A DNA stretch of 64,000 nt from Stichopus chloronotus (taxonomy: Eukaryota; Echinodermata; Holothuroidea; Aspidochirotida; Stichopodidae): assembly GCA_021234535.1 (NCBI GenBank), contig CM037850.1, positions 17,097,990 through 17,161,989 of the forward strand, written 5' to 3'. Shown piece after piece: positions 35,101 to 50,100 of this stretch. The notes beneath the pieces were generated by a model. It had not been told where the DNA came from. It searched no databases and was given only the letters and a program-made list of their open reading frames with translations. Made by a program: the position numbers and the translations under genes. Position 1 is the stretch's first letter. Each line of letters starts with the position of its first letter.

Positions 35101-38100
35101 TTAGTGGGAAAGAAAACAAAGTCAGTAGTGGAGCTAGAACCGAAATAATGTCCGCATTAACTAAACCGTACTATAACCATAAAACACTTCAAGTACGGCA
35201 CAGATACTAACCTGTAAGCTTCACGTCGTTTCATATCGGAAAGTTAGCGTTAGACCTACCTAAATCATATCGAACAGTCAGGTACTTAGTACTTATTGTT
35301 CATCAGGGTACACAAAGGAGGGAGGCCTTTCTCGATTTTGTAAGCTGGACTATAATTAACAAATTACCGACAAGCTGTTCTGCAATGCTCTGATTCTGAT
35401 ATTTTGTTCTGATATAAGATGCGGCAAGTTACGTGAAGTTACAGCAAGTCACTTGATGAGTCCCTTAACAGCTCTTAGTGCTTTAAGTTTACAAACATCC
35501 TTGCACAGGACACTGGCCTAAAATAACTAAGTCATCTCATATCTCAGATCAAAAATAAATGGGATTTTTGTTGCATGTCCACCGATACCGTTCGGTAGCC
35601 TTAAATGCTTGATTTGATGTAATGTGTGATTTTTCTGAACAAATATCCTGGAGATAGGTACATGTTGTAAGATTTAGAATTTTATTAATTTCCTCATAAA
35701 GTATGCAGGGCTTTTTTGTCGACAAAAATATTTTACATGAGTTAGCAATCACCCGAGTATTTCCATGCATGTAACATATTTTGCCAGAACGAATAAGTCT
35801 AAATAGTGTAGTAAAAACGAATCATGAAACTTGACCATTCCTGCACGAAACATGTAAGCTTAAGGAGCAAATTGTCACCCATATTTGATATCAATCACTG
35901 TAGTACCCCGGTAACAATTAAGTTCCGATTGGTTTATTTTTAGTTTAGGTACCAACAGCCGAACGCATGTCTCCTGCCCGGTGACTAGTCATTTTCGTGA
36001 ATCGGGAGAGTATCGGGCTCATTTTAACGAAAAGAGTTGAAATCAGTCCCGATTTCCGGAATCAAACGTCTTCCCGGACAAATCGCCTGATGCTCCGACG
36101 ATGTCCAGCACGGTGTATGGACGCCTGGTCAACGTCGGCTAAATTAATCTTCAATTATTAATTAATTAATTAATCTTGCTATATCTGGCGGGTGCCCGTC
36201 TGGCTCTAGTACGGGTGACGGTCACAAGCCTCACGGTGATTAACCGACTACTTGGAGACAAGTTGGAAATCGCCTCGTAATCGGCTGGAGTCCGACCGAT
36301 GACTGGCCGACCACGGGTTAGCGTACGTTGATATATAAGTCAGTTTCACACTTTACTTGATCAAATTTTGTTTCTTTTTCAAGAGACATCCCATAAGCTT
36401 CTGATACTTATTGCAGGACATAAGTTGGTGTTATATATTTCTTTGCGCTTGCCTCTCTTTTGCTGTCACCAAAGTAGTAACGGCATCTGTGACGAAGCAC
36501 TTAATGGGAGCAAAAGCCATCGGTTTTCATGGCAAATTGTAGAGCTTTCGGAGGAATGGACGCCATTTTCCTCTAACCTCTTCTTATGGAGGTGCTTGGG
36601 AAGCGAACGAGGTTGCGTAAAGTAGTTCCTACATGTAATAATATTTCACATGTGAAAAATCACCTACGACACCGCGTTCAGGTCATTGTTCGTCCGGTAA
36701 CCGTCAGTCAACTTACCGATGCCCGCACCGACACTTTCTGGTACTTAAGAATCGGTCGACCCCCTGCCGAATAATCCCTGTGCATTGGATGAGATTCCCT
36801 TGAGTGTCGGTCAGAGACCGTCTGAGAACCGTTCATGAAATTTGGCATATATCAACAAACACGGCCGATCACATACCGACGACTACCAGGACCCTGCAAA
36901 GACCCCGTACAGGCCCCCTTTTAATGTGACTGTGTAAGAGAACGCTACAGATTTTTATCCGATCTGTAAACGCCGGCCGATGCCTAGAAATCAGAGAAAT
37001 CAGCTGGGCTAAATGTTTCCTAGGCATAATTGAGAGGATACGTTACCTTTGCTAGAAGTAAGTATTGAGCATCAGTCTCCATGCTTTGCTTTCAAACACC
37101 CATCTTTTCTTTCACTTTCATCACTGAATGAAAATGATGAAAAGTACGAAGAGCATTTTTCGGAAATACTTGAAGGATGTCCTCTTCAGTTGTAATTACT
37201 AATTAAAAGGTGAACCATTCAAAAATGACATTTGTCATTGAAAGAGTGTCCTGATTGTGAATATGTACATGTAATGTTGGAGGTATACCCGACCGATGAA
37301 TATGACGCCATGAGATTATACTTCTCTGACTTCAGTACTCACTGAGGGCCGGAATAGCGTTTCTTTCACTCCTAGTTATGAAAAATGTGATTAGCAATTA
37401 ACTTCCTATGTGTTCTTCTTAATTTATTTCATTTCAATCTCTACACGTATAAGGCGTTTTATCACAAATTTACAAACATTTCATTGATCAATAGTGAAAC
37501 CACTCGTGTCTTACCAAATTTAGGACAAGCATCTACTTTAATCAAGGTTGTGAGAGATATGGAAATGTTTCCTTATTTCATAATCTGGTTTTAGCTGATC
37601 ATATGGTACATAGATGTAAATTTATTGGCCATTTAAAAGACTTTCTGTTTGGTATCTTACCGATGAGCATAAAAATAATGCAATCTCTATAGAACTCATT
37701 ATTGCCTTTAACGTCTTTAAAAAGATCTCATATTGTAATAAATTACTGCATACTACATGACACGTAAGAATTTCCACAGATTCATTGATTACATATGTAT
37801 CTCTTCATTCATATGCCCAACTGTTAAAATGCATGTGTGATGATTTGGAAGACACGACATTTTACAACTTAACGTAGTTAAAATTGAAGTTGAAGGTGAC
37901 GGTTATTACGTTAAGATTAACTTGTACAAATGATTTGATGAACAAATTGAACAATGGTGATATGAGTGTGGAAAACGTTTGAATGACTTCATTTTATGCT
38001 GGCCATATGTAATCACCACTCTTACCTTGTGCATGTCTGAAATAACTTTAATGAAGTAGCATGCTTCATAGATTAGAATTTAACGACTAGTCACACTCAT

Positions 38101-41100
38101 TACAACTATTAACGTGTTCTGTAATTTCTTTCCAGGAAGAATTGCTGAAAACGACGAATCAGTTGAAAGATACGATGATAATTTTGAAGGTATATTTTAT
38201 ACTTCAAAAAATATTGTAATAGTCGTAATCGGTTTATAATAAAATGTTCACTAACCAAATGAATTTTGCCTACTTACTAAATTTTCTAGAGGTGAAACAG
38301 ATCAAATAGTGTAGTCAAAATAAAACAGACAAACTACATCAATCTTTCTATTGTTACATTTGTTTTATTTAAGCTATGTTGGAATAAAATGAGGGAAATG
38401 TAAGGAGTGCAATAAGGAGAGCCAAACTTTTCATCAAAGTTGAAAAAGAAAGTGAAGTGTCAAAGTTTATATAAAACTCGATATTGGCATGTTGTACTTC
38501 CATATCAGCATAAAAAGAACATACCTAGTACGTCAATATGTCCATCGCCATGTCAAATTCGACATGAACATGTTGAAAGCTTGAGTCTCATCGTATACAT
38601 GCAGTTTTCATTTTTTTTTTTTCCCGTTGAATCCTATATCGTGGAAAGCTGCGTTTATATACATGAGAACTGTTTACTTGCAATACAAGAACCTTAGTAG
38701 CATGTAAGTAAGTTGGTCAGTGTAACGAAAGTTACGAAATGAAATAAATGATTTGAAACAAACGGTCCAATTATTAAGCCTTGTTGGATCTTTGCTGATC
38801 ATTCATATCATTACTACATTGACAATAAGTCCCATGTCTCGTAATAATTCATCCCTGACATTTAAAGAGCTCGATGAATAACATTGTCGACGGCCTGGTC
38901 GTGTGGATATGACATCTACACCGTAGCGACTACTTGGTGCATGCCAGGTATTAGTGCAGGAGCGCGCCATAGCATTCAATCAGTTGAAAAGTTACAAAAG
39001 GTATGATGGTCCCATCGTATAGGTCTTTTTGTATTTGGAACACAGTAGACTTCATTTTAGGGATTACAAATATACAAACGACAGTAACTTTATTTTGCAC
39101 ATGATCCCGTTGTAGTTGTCGCCATTGGTATTTTTTGTGATCCCTAAGATGTATTCTCTCAAATAAAAAGTCGTTGTGGACCATGGGTCCTTTTTGTGGT
39201 TGCTGTCTCTGTCCATGTGTAGAATAAAGTCTTCGTACTTGTTATATTTGTGATCCCTAAGATATATTCTCTGTCAAATACAATAACAGAACCCCCTCAA
39301 CATTTAGTACTCATTTTCAGTTTCGTGATAGCCATTACCCTTACCCTAGTCGTGCTTCAAATCAGTTTATCACTCCCCTTTGTAGGCTTAGGTCATCTCA
39401 ATTTGGTTTTCGATTTGTAGATGCAAAACTATGGAATTCTCTCCCCTTGGGAGTTACAAACTGTAAAACACCATATGCATTTAAAAAGCAGCTTAAAGTT
39501 CATTTCATTTCAAATTACCTTTGAACTACCGTCTTTTTTGTATTTCTGTTCTCTGTTCTTGTTGTTTTTGTGCTTTTCTTTTTATGTATTGTATTTCTGT
39601 CTGTCAGTAAGGGGTGTCAACACCCACAAGCTCCTCCCACGGGCTTTCAGTTGCAACTCCTCAGTCTCTTACCTTTTTTGTTAAGTAAAGTAATTAGTTT
39701 ATGATGTGTCTAAGCATGATGATCCTTAGATACTCTAATTTCGTTACTCGTTCCACTCTCAGAATATTGTTATGTTTTTTTATGTTATAGTAAGAGATTG
39801 GAATAAAGTCATACTCAACTGAACTGAAAAGAATTACCCACTCTGCTACTCAACCCAGAGAAAACCCTCGTTGAGGACCGTGGGCCAATTTTTGGCTACT
39901 GTCTGGGCCCATGTACAAGGAAAATGTACTATTATTGATACTTTTGCAATCCCTTACTCTTTCAGATACAAAAAGAATTATCCATAAAACTCTTCACCAT
40001 ATCAAAGTTATTATGGGCCATGGGATCATTTTGGACTATTGCCTGGGCCCATGTACAAGATAAAGGTGCTGTCATTGACACTTTTGTGGTCCATAAAACG
40101 AACATTTACAAATGAAAAGGGATTATCGATGTACGTTTTCAAAGTCATTGCGGGCCATGTTTTCATTGTGGGGCTACTGTTTAGACCATGTACATGATAC
40201 AGTTGCTGTCATTGGCATTTTTGTAATTCTTGAGATCTTAGAAATATTTTATATGTCTTTTCTGCTAAAATCACTCATTTTTCAGGGGGGAGGGGCGGAC
40301 GGGGTCTTGTGCCTACTGTCTGGGGTCCAGTACAGGATGAAGTTGCATTTTACATTTCACCCCTCCCCTTTGAGCCCATCGAGACCAAATGTACAGTATG
40401 CGACCCGGCAGTAATCGTATTGCTTCACTCCTGGGTTCCAATCCAAACGATGAGCTATCAAACTTTTTGTGCTGTTTTAGCTGGAAAACAGTTTACTGTC
40501 ACACGCACTACTACCCCGGTGGCACTGGGTAGCTGCTACGGTATAGGTACCCTTTCCACACGACCACTGTTCAGTCTTCACTCAATGTGTTTACTTGATT
40601 TTGTCACTATAAATATTGTAAATAGCCACTTGTTGAGCTCTCACTTTTTGCACGCATATACAGGCAAACGTTTGGCAATGGTGGCTAGAAAGTGTGTATG
40701 TAGAAGTGTAGGAGAATGGGTACTTTATGAGCCTACAAATAGCAGTCGTAACACTGTTTTACATCCCCTGAAAATTCCTACACTGGCTGTTACACTTCTT
40801 CATATTAACTCTAACCTCTAATATATATATATATATGTATATATATGTATATGTGTATATGTATATATATATATGTATATGTGTATGTGTGTGTGCGTAG
40901 TAATTAGCAAATCAATCAGAGAACCTGTTTTATAAATAATGCATTAATTGAAGACATCTTTTAAAAGAAAGACGCTACGTTAAGTAACATTATCCAAAGG
41001 CAAATGATAGGATCTTTTTCATCAAATATGTAAAGTAATACGTCAGAGAAACGTATCGATTCTGTTAGTAATACCTGACTATTCATAGATACATCAGTTA

Positions 41101-44100
41101 AGACTTTGTCTAAAGGTTTTGACGCCGGAAGTTACTAGCGGCTAGGCAGATCCTGATGGCAGTCAGTGATACATAAGGAACATGAATCGTATATGCATTA
41201 ATATGCGTTGTGTCAATAGTGAGGAAGTCGGAGGGTACAGATAATTTTTGGCCGTAGAGCCTCGACAAAGGCAAAGTCTACTGCAGACTGAAAATTCAAA
41301 CAACTAATGAAGGTTTTTTGGCTTATTGTCTTTTAGCAAGACCTACAAATACAGAAGGGGTAGTCAAGAAACATAAAAATTAGCTCGAAACAATTGATCG
41401 TGTTAAATTTGATTAATATAAGTAATTATTGAAAGAACATCACTTGTTTTTCAAACACTTTATACCCACTCGCGTGAATTCCTTGTCATGGCTATGCAAC
41501 TCCACAACAACTCCAAACATTCCATAAATTTATACGTACAAACGGTAAAGTTACAGAATTCACAAGTAAATGTCCTTTGTCACATACAAGGTTATATGCG
41601 TAACATTATTATTCTTTTTCTCACTTTCGCTCTTTTTCTTTTCTTCCCTTAAAAAAAGAACAAAAAATGCTAGAGCGACTGAGTAGGGAAATCTTAAAAC
41701 ATCAATTTGTTTATATCTTCATCTCCAAATATTACACCAGATTGTGTCTACGAGAACCTACTAATTGAAAAAAATTTTAATACATCTGAAATACCATTTG
41801 AATTCCTCTTGTTTCAGATATTTGGAGCGACCTAACTCGGATAGTCTGAAGAAAAAAAACCGTCTGGAATTTCTGTAGCACATTTTATGACGTGAAAAAA
41901 TTTCATCAGATCTTTTGCATTAGATTGTATCTAAGGTCACTTACTAATTGAAAAATTTCTCAATAAATCTGAAATGCTCTTTAAATTTTTCATATTTTCA
42001 TATTTAATTATATAAGAGATAACAGTGGGAAAAAATGAAGTACTAGTAGAAATGATGCACATCTCAGTCTGGACCATTTTATGACTCAAAAACGCCAAAT
42101 ATTGCACTAGATTTCATCTACGGTTATACCTTGTGGGTAAATATTCCCCATTAAAAAAGGAATGCCGGACACCTCCTCCCTTACAGCCCTCTACCAGGCC
42201 AACCATCTCTCATCTCATGCTTTCCCCACCTATCAAAATCCATTATTACATGACATTTTTCTTCCGCATCGAGAAAAAGACTGGAATAGATGCAAAATAT
42301 TGTAGCAGACTTTGTCTAAGGCTGAAATGTTTGGATAACTTTTTCAAAAAGAAAACAAAATAAGGTGTTAATTGTAGCCAGTCTCAATGAAGAGCCTCGT
42401 TTAACCAAAAACAGTGGTATGTTGGCTAAGTTATTATAGTACAGGTTGGTTTGGGAACACAAACTACCTCTTCGTTACTACGAGGATCTGTCAATTTACA
42501 AAATGGGGGATGAATTTATCAACAGTGGCTTACGTGGCTTACACACAATAAAACGAAAGCAACATTACTTTGAATGGGTATGCTGTGTAATTATGAAATT
42601 CTCGTGTAAAAGCAGATACAACAATCAAATTGTCGAATGGGCAGTTGACACTTTTAGCTTAATAAAAACAAACGGTGGTTCTTAAGTGACTGGAACACCC
42701 TGGTCTGAGACGGCTCAACATCAACAACGCGGAGGCCTCAAAACAAATTGTGTTAACAAAATTCGCAAACGAGTTGAGTTCGGGCAGTTAACCGGTGGAT
42801 GACACTAACAAAGTCAAACGCATATAGTGTTGTTGTTCCTCAACAAATGCGGAAGTGTTCTAATCATGACCAACCTACGCGGTTACAACAATCTGTCAAC
42901 CCTTGCGGAACAATATTCTAAAAGTTCCTGGTACATCTTTCATGGCTGTTAATAACGTGTTAACTGAACGGCCCAACTCTTTCGGAAACAGCCCACACCA
43001 ATTCCGTAGTATAGTCAAGTACCAAATCTGCTCCCATCATAGATTACGTGTGTAACACCAATAACAGCTCGTCGATGTGGTATTTCAAATCTCCATTCAA
43101 TCTGGTAAAATTAAAGTCGCAGCACAGTCAATTATCGTCAAACGTATGCAAGTCGTCTTGTATAGTCTGTGAAGACTATCAATTTAACTTTACTTAGGAA
43201 AACTTGCAGTTATTCAAACAGAATGGTGCAACTCTGTTCAAATATATAGAAATATTAAACAAAGGGCCTCGGTTAATCAGGAATTACAACGGTTAAAACA
43301 ATTTATGAGACTCTATGTTTGCTGCTGTAGAGCCAGCCTCTATATTTGACTAAATCTCTCCAATCTAACTTCAGGGATCCCCTACAGCAAAGGGTCCCTC
43401 AAAAATTAACAATCTGATAAGTAAGCGGCAATCTACAAAGTTCTAAAATGCACGCAAGCTGCTATTAACAGTATTTACAGTGACAAGATCAAGTAAACAC
43501 ATTGAAATAAAAAACTAGTGTCGGAAACTATTGTGGTTTGGTTGCCACTTAGGTAAAAAACGCCTACCCAGTCGGAAGCTTTAACCTTGACACGCCGTAA
43601 ACTTATGACCCTAGCTATGGTCCTGCTTCCAATATCTCTGCTTGTTGCTATCTTTTATTTTGTTCCATCCACAAACAAAGATCAGTAAATACGAGCATGT
43701 ACTAATTATTATAAGATTCGTTGGCACTCGTCCCGTGCGGTGCTGCTTCTGCCTTTTTGAGGAGAGAGATGAGAAATCATGTGGTTTAAAGATGTACCTA
43801 CGAAATATACCTACGAAAACAAATATTACTACAATCAATATTTGTTGCCTATATATTGTCTGAACGTAACATCTTACAAACTCATCCACAAGGCTAGAAT
43901 CATACGAAAGAAGTCAAATTTAAGGTCTCATTTGTTTTGGTTGGTTTTGGGTCACAACACATTCTTTTAAAGTGTAAGGGTACCCTTAACGGTCGAATAC
44001 TTTCATAACGACTACAATACTGACTACAATGCACGACGACATGTCAAAAACACACCTGAATATTAATAATGATAATAATAATGAAGAAAACAATATTCTA

Positions 44101-47100
44101 GTAACTTAGTTGAAGTATTTAGGAACAAACCATTTTTTCATCACTACTTGTGTGCTGTTACATTCTTGACTTTACTTTCAGTATTTTTCATCTTTCTTTG
44201 TAATTAAGCGCGAAGTCTAAGAAATTCATCGAAGTAATTACAGCATAATGAGACATTGTTTCGTCAGATATCTTAGCACTTGTGTATCGAGACGCATTAC
44301 TTAGACACCATTCAATTCAATACACTGCAATACAATATTTTCTTATATCGATTCTACTTTATTCTGGTTCATCTATTTCTACTCTAGCGCAATTTACCTA
44401 GATAACAAATATAACAATGTTATGTTTATTGAGAATACACATCTTATCTCATCAAACTCATTACGTATACTTAACTTACTGTATTTACTGACAGGCAATT
44501 AGGCAAGCGATGGAGACAGACATGAAATAACAAATAACCTTTATAGCAATAGCTCACCAGCTATGGCTTACTACCGAGTAAAGTCACACATCATTAAAAC
44601 CAGACCTATCTCTGGTTTCCTGTTTCTCTCTACCCTTAAAATACCCGAGGGTCACCTGACAGTTGTAATACCCTTACAAAATTTATCCTGACATATCATC
44701 AATTGTGGTCACGTCACTGAGTTCTGGAGAGTCTACCATTTCTTTCACACGATGGTAGTTTGCTATGATAATAGGCCTATTTTCTAAAGTTCATTGCAAT
44801 TAAGTTTTGATGTGGTCAAAATGAATAACATGAGACGTTTTCAATTCTTTCTCAATTCTTTCAACTTCTTTTCATTTTCTTGATAGAAATTTAAATGTAA
44901 TGCGGAAGACATGGAAAGAAAACTCAGAATGGAGAAAATGAAATTAAAGGTATGATATGCCTCTCAAGGTCATGAATATTTTCTTGTTATGACGACACAA
45001 ATTATCTCAGTTGCACTGCACTGTTATAATGTAGTATTAATGTGTTTAATTTTGTTTCTTATCAGGACACGTTACAAATCGCTTGCAAAATCATTCCTGA
45101 TCCAGGAGGAAAAGAACAAATAAGACAGACAAAATCCAATTTAGGGGTCACAATTAAGTACAAAGACAAGGTAAGGTGTCGTTTACTACTGCAATTTTGT
45201 TATTCGGGAAAAAACACACACCGATAAACTATGAACTATTTCGGCAAACAATTGTTCAAATATGAAGCGACATCAGAGATCACCAATATTACTAAGAAAA
45301 TTTACAAATGAAATTAAAAGTGGAACTCAGACACCGCGGCAAAAAGTCCAATAATAGAATAGAAATGATAATTAACGTTGAACATTTTATTTCAGAATAT
45401 GTTTTGTCGATACAGTAAAAATGTTCTTACTTATTTAAATTATGCATTGAACCTGGCATGCACCATCCTGGCCTGAACAGAATAGTTGATACAGATGTAC
45501 AACTGTGTATGCTATTCACAAGATAAGTCTTCTTCCATAGGGCAAAGGCGCTAAATTTAATTTAGCCTACACGACAAAAGCAGATAGAGAAGAAGTCTCT
45601 CAAGCAGTTAGTGACTTGACACACGTAAGTTTAATTCTTTCTTCATTTTTTTTTATTGGTTGGTTGGATATTTGTCTGGTTATGTTTATGTTCCATAACC
45701 ATATTGCCAACCGATGCCATGTCATGTAAAATTTCTTTCTCAGTTTATCAGAAAAAGTAGTACATTACCGTGAGGGGGTGTCGTTTACACGGAACATTTA
45801 GTAACATTTATTATCATGCATATCATGATAAGGCAGGCAGAGTGGAAATGATTATTCATTTACCACACAATGTGAATTAATATGTATTTCATTCTAGAAA
45901 CCTTTGAATATTGAAGGTAAGTCATCATGTGCAAGACTAGGCATCCTGAAATTTCCAATGATCATTCAGAGATTTCTAGGTTTTAGAAGCGATAAGCAAT
46001 ATTTAAACATGTATTTTGTTATTTTAAATTATAGTATACTTTCCCATAGAAGAGTGATTTGTTCAAATGTTACAAAGGACATATAATACATCAACTTCAG
46101 TAGTGAAATATGTAATACATGAACTGAATGCTAAATATTTACATACAGGTGTGCAATGCGTACACGTTGAGTGTATGATCAAACACAGCCTGGTATTGTA
46201 CTCGGGAAATGTTTTTGAACGGTGTTTGTTGCTTTATTTTCGTTTGCTGTAGTATTGGGATGACGCTTTGGCTTCTCAGTGCTAGAGGGGTAAAGTAAAA
46301 TGCAGTAGATCTAGTTATCTAGAGTTAACTAGTTTTTTAGTTATTGATTTGTTTAGCACCCGTTTCAGCATCCATCAGTCCATAACTTTTCCATCCATTT
46401 GTTACTTTCAACCCCTGGGCCGTTCTGTCAATCAGCTTTTCAGTCATTCACAGAGAGTTGGCCATTCAATTATTCATTTTATATTATGCCCAATTTCTTA
46501 CCGTTGTTCCAGCCATGTTTGTATTTATCTAGTGATCCTTCTTATACATATCTATTTACAGAACGCAATTGATGGAGGTTCTTCATGTATAATTTCGTAT
46601 GCCGCCAGTGGTCAAGATCACATGGTGACTATGACTGGTTCTTTTGATGGTGGTAATGAAGGTATCCTTATGGTCAGTGGTCATCAACTCTTTGAAACTG
46701 CTGTCTCATTAGAAGAGAAAAATATTAAGGTAAGGATGACTAATCATCTTGTATCTTTTGCGGCATTATTTACTTATGATGGTTACTTTCAATGAGACTT
46801 GTAACTAAGAGACCTGATCGATTGGTTTCAACCGTTCTCCGAGAGCTGGATAATACTAAAGATGCAGAAGGCACAATTTTTGTACTGGGTGAGTAAGGAT
46901 TCTAAATTTAAGCTGTATTTGGCTAGGTAGCACAAAATAACATGAGTGTCTTGTAACCTACGTTTAATTGTATCAGCCTTAACAGGCAATTAGTTTTCTT
47001 TTTTACTAACTGCAAGGAAGAATTATTGGTCATGAGTGCTAAGTGCTTTTAAAATAATTTCTTGAGCATGTGTGATTAAATGACACGAATTATTCAGGGT

Positions 47101-50100
47101 ACAAAATACTTCAAATAATATCCACTGTAGAATTTGGATTAGAATCACAGCATCAAAGAACTCAAAGTGCTCTGCGTAGTTCTATCACTGAAATCATATG
47201 GAACCTCGGCTATTTTGCTTTTCCATTCTCAATTTTAGATCATTCCCACAAATTTGTCTCTAGTTCTCATCATGGGTGTCTCTAATTGTTAAGTCACCAA
47301 TACCTTAGCTGTAAATTCTACATATAAAACTGGATTATTTTCGACCTCTACTTTTTACGCCTCTTAAATTTGTAGTTTTTCGATTCCAGTACCCTTCTCG
47401 TGGGATAAGCCTGGTAGGTATCTGTTAATTTTAACAACCTCAAAACGTATCACTGAGTTCCTGCCTTGTTATCCATGAATAAGTCCATTCTTTGCTTCTT
47501 TGTATTGTAAGAACTCCCATTATGTATATTACCACCCAGGTGAAGCTTTACGCTAGGTATATCACAGGGACAAACGCTAGTCAAAAGGGTAATAGCCAAG
47601 CCTTCTTTGTGGACTACTCGTCGGAAGGAAACAAACCAACCAGCATCAGTGAAGTGAAAAGAAGAGAGGTTCATAATATTCAAAATGTAAGTGGTTATGA
47701 TTTCAACTGGCACAAATGCAGACATGTCATTAAAAACTCACGGTTCACCTGTTTGTATTTATGTGTATCGATCAAGAACAGCAAGTAAAATGTGTCCTTT
47801 CAAAATAGTAACGATCACGATTATTATTCCTCTATCTGTCATTTTATCACTTCATACACAATGCCTTAAGTGTATTACCTGTGGTGCTTAAAAAGAGATT
47901 ACATTACATCATACATTCCAGTTACAAAAAATGTATGATTTCAGTTACTATTCGTCATGAGTTGTGGAAGACTGTTATTACAGTTTGCTCTTTTCTCACA
48001 TTGTCATTGTGTCTTTCAAGTTTACAAACATGGTCGATTTTCTGCACAAATGATTTTGTTTTGTCATGCCATGTTTCAAGGAGAGGGAAACTTTGAGAAG
48101 GTTCTTGATGCATCTAAAAGGAGATGAGTCATCAAATACAAGTGAAGTTGGTATGGTGGAATATAGCATCGTTACTTTTGTTGGCAATAATCATCGTTCT
48201 TCTGGTATGTAATGCCTTTAGTAAAAAATCTATTATTATGTTACAATTAATATCGTGGTCCTCGCTTCCCGCACAGAGTAAACATTCAATGTTAGGTATT
48301 GTCCTACCTAGTTTAAATAGTTGTTTTCAAGGATGTCATTCCTGAATGTTTATTCAGATGTTATGCAAAATATCCTCCTTAAATGGTTATCTGAATGCAA
48401 TACCAAACAGTGCAAATTTGAAACTTACTTAAAAACAGATTAAAAATCACTGATTAACGTTTTACATATCTAATATTAAAGACACGCATCTAGTTAGCTT
48501 CATTCAGATGTTGCAGAGTGAAATACTGAGGGATAATCTGTTAAAATTATGTTTCTATCTATTATCGTTTTTGAGTTCACTTTCAAAGTTTACGAAAACC
48601 AAATGATGTAATTTGTTGAACAGAGTGAGCAGTTTTTTTGTTATGCGTTTACATTTTATCTCTTAATTACTTAATTACTGGGTTTCACATTGATAAGTGA
48701 TATTAATATTTCTGAAAGGGCAATACGTGCTTCCAAAATAAAACCCTCAGGGCAAAAGAAATTCCCATTTGTCCTTGAAATAAAGGTTTAGTAAACAAAA
48801 GATAACATAAGGAATATCAGGTGAGTCCCTCCCTGGACGTCACATATTTGTATATTTGGCTTATGTTTATTCATGATGCAATTGTAATAGAGAAATTTGT
48901 TTGATAGATTTTCAAGAAAATTGTGATTATTTTCAACACTTTTTATGATAAATTCGGCAATAATCCAACATATGTTTTCATGTCACATGTATTTTAAAAT
49001 TCAAAAGTAAATAAAACGTAAAGTCAAGCTGTGAATATAGTATAATTGTATTTTTCGTCTTCTAAATATCATACGTTCTTTCTTTTTTTCCAATAGGAAA
49101 AATATCTTTTATAGCATTATGTGGACTTGATCAATTGAGCCAGTTTTTCGAATGTGCCTCTTTTAACACTTCTGAACTGGCCAGGATTGTGTCAGACACA
49201 ATATATGATGAAAATTGCTACAGGTAATGCTCCCATCCATTTTTAGCTTTGCGACCAGGTAGTAATGGACTCTTGTCACGGTTTGGTATTACAAATACCT
49301 ACATTACACGTAGGCTATGTGAAAACACAGTACAGTGCACATTTAAGCAACGGTCTATGGAATCCCCATATAGTCCATCAGACCAGGTCTCAAAAGTGCT
49401 CAGAAAACTATTTTCGTTGCACCTGTATAGTACCAAGCTTTCATGGTTGAAAGTAGTAGAGGAATGTCCTGAGAACAGTTTTCGGCATGTTGGTCGATAG
49501 GCGAAGTGCTATTTTAAAAGTAAATAACCAGCAAATTACGTCACTGTTTATCAGAAGGTCTATGCGATATTTATAACAAAGAAAAAAAGTTTGTCACGAC
49601 CTCCTCCTAGATTGTAAGTCGGATGACCCCCAAACTTAGTGGGTAGGTGCCCAGCTATGAGTTTACTGTCCGCCCGACCAATGATGTCTTACATAAAAAA
49701 ATCAACGGTCACAGGTCATGAAAAGGAAAGACACATTTCTAGCATCTATGTGTGTATATCCTAGAGCTATTTAAGTCCCGTATAGCAAAAGAAGATGCTA
49801 CAAGTATTTTTATAAAAATATTGATGACATTACCATAACTTGGTGGGTCGATGCCCGGGCAGGAGGTGTAGTGTGCGCTCAAACGATGGTGTCATAGGTC
49901 AAGATCAAAGGTCACGGTAACTATAACACATTATAGAGTGTTAGTGTAGGGGCTGTTAGTGCATAGTATCAACATGACTTTTGCATATTTTCTTTTCAAG
50001 AATGTGACACGTTATATCAACCTAAGCAACCATGTTTGGAACTGAGTGATTATGTCTGGTAGCAATATCATTTACCAAGCGTTAGTACCATCACTTAGTT

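Larger units (their letters stand above)
30439..38135. other. 7.7-kb intron with repeats
   Basis: No exon is recognised here. Contents include TG-rich tracts at 32255-32302, a degenerate satellite at 32640-33450, and a GC-richer block at 35900-37000. Open frames here lack motifs. Confidence 0.45.
38190..44886. other. 6.7-kb intron with minisatellite, LINE fragment and microsatellite
   Basis: No exon found. A 170-codon frame at 40309-40821 has no recognisable motif and lies partly in repeat sequence; I regard it as chance. Confidence 0.45.

Noticed and set aside
40309..40821. 170-codon plus-strand frame
   Set aside because: It starts in minisatellite sequence, has no motif or hydrophobic pattern I recognise, lies in an intron and shows no splice or start context.
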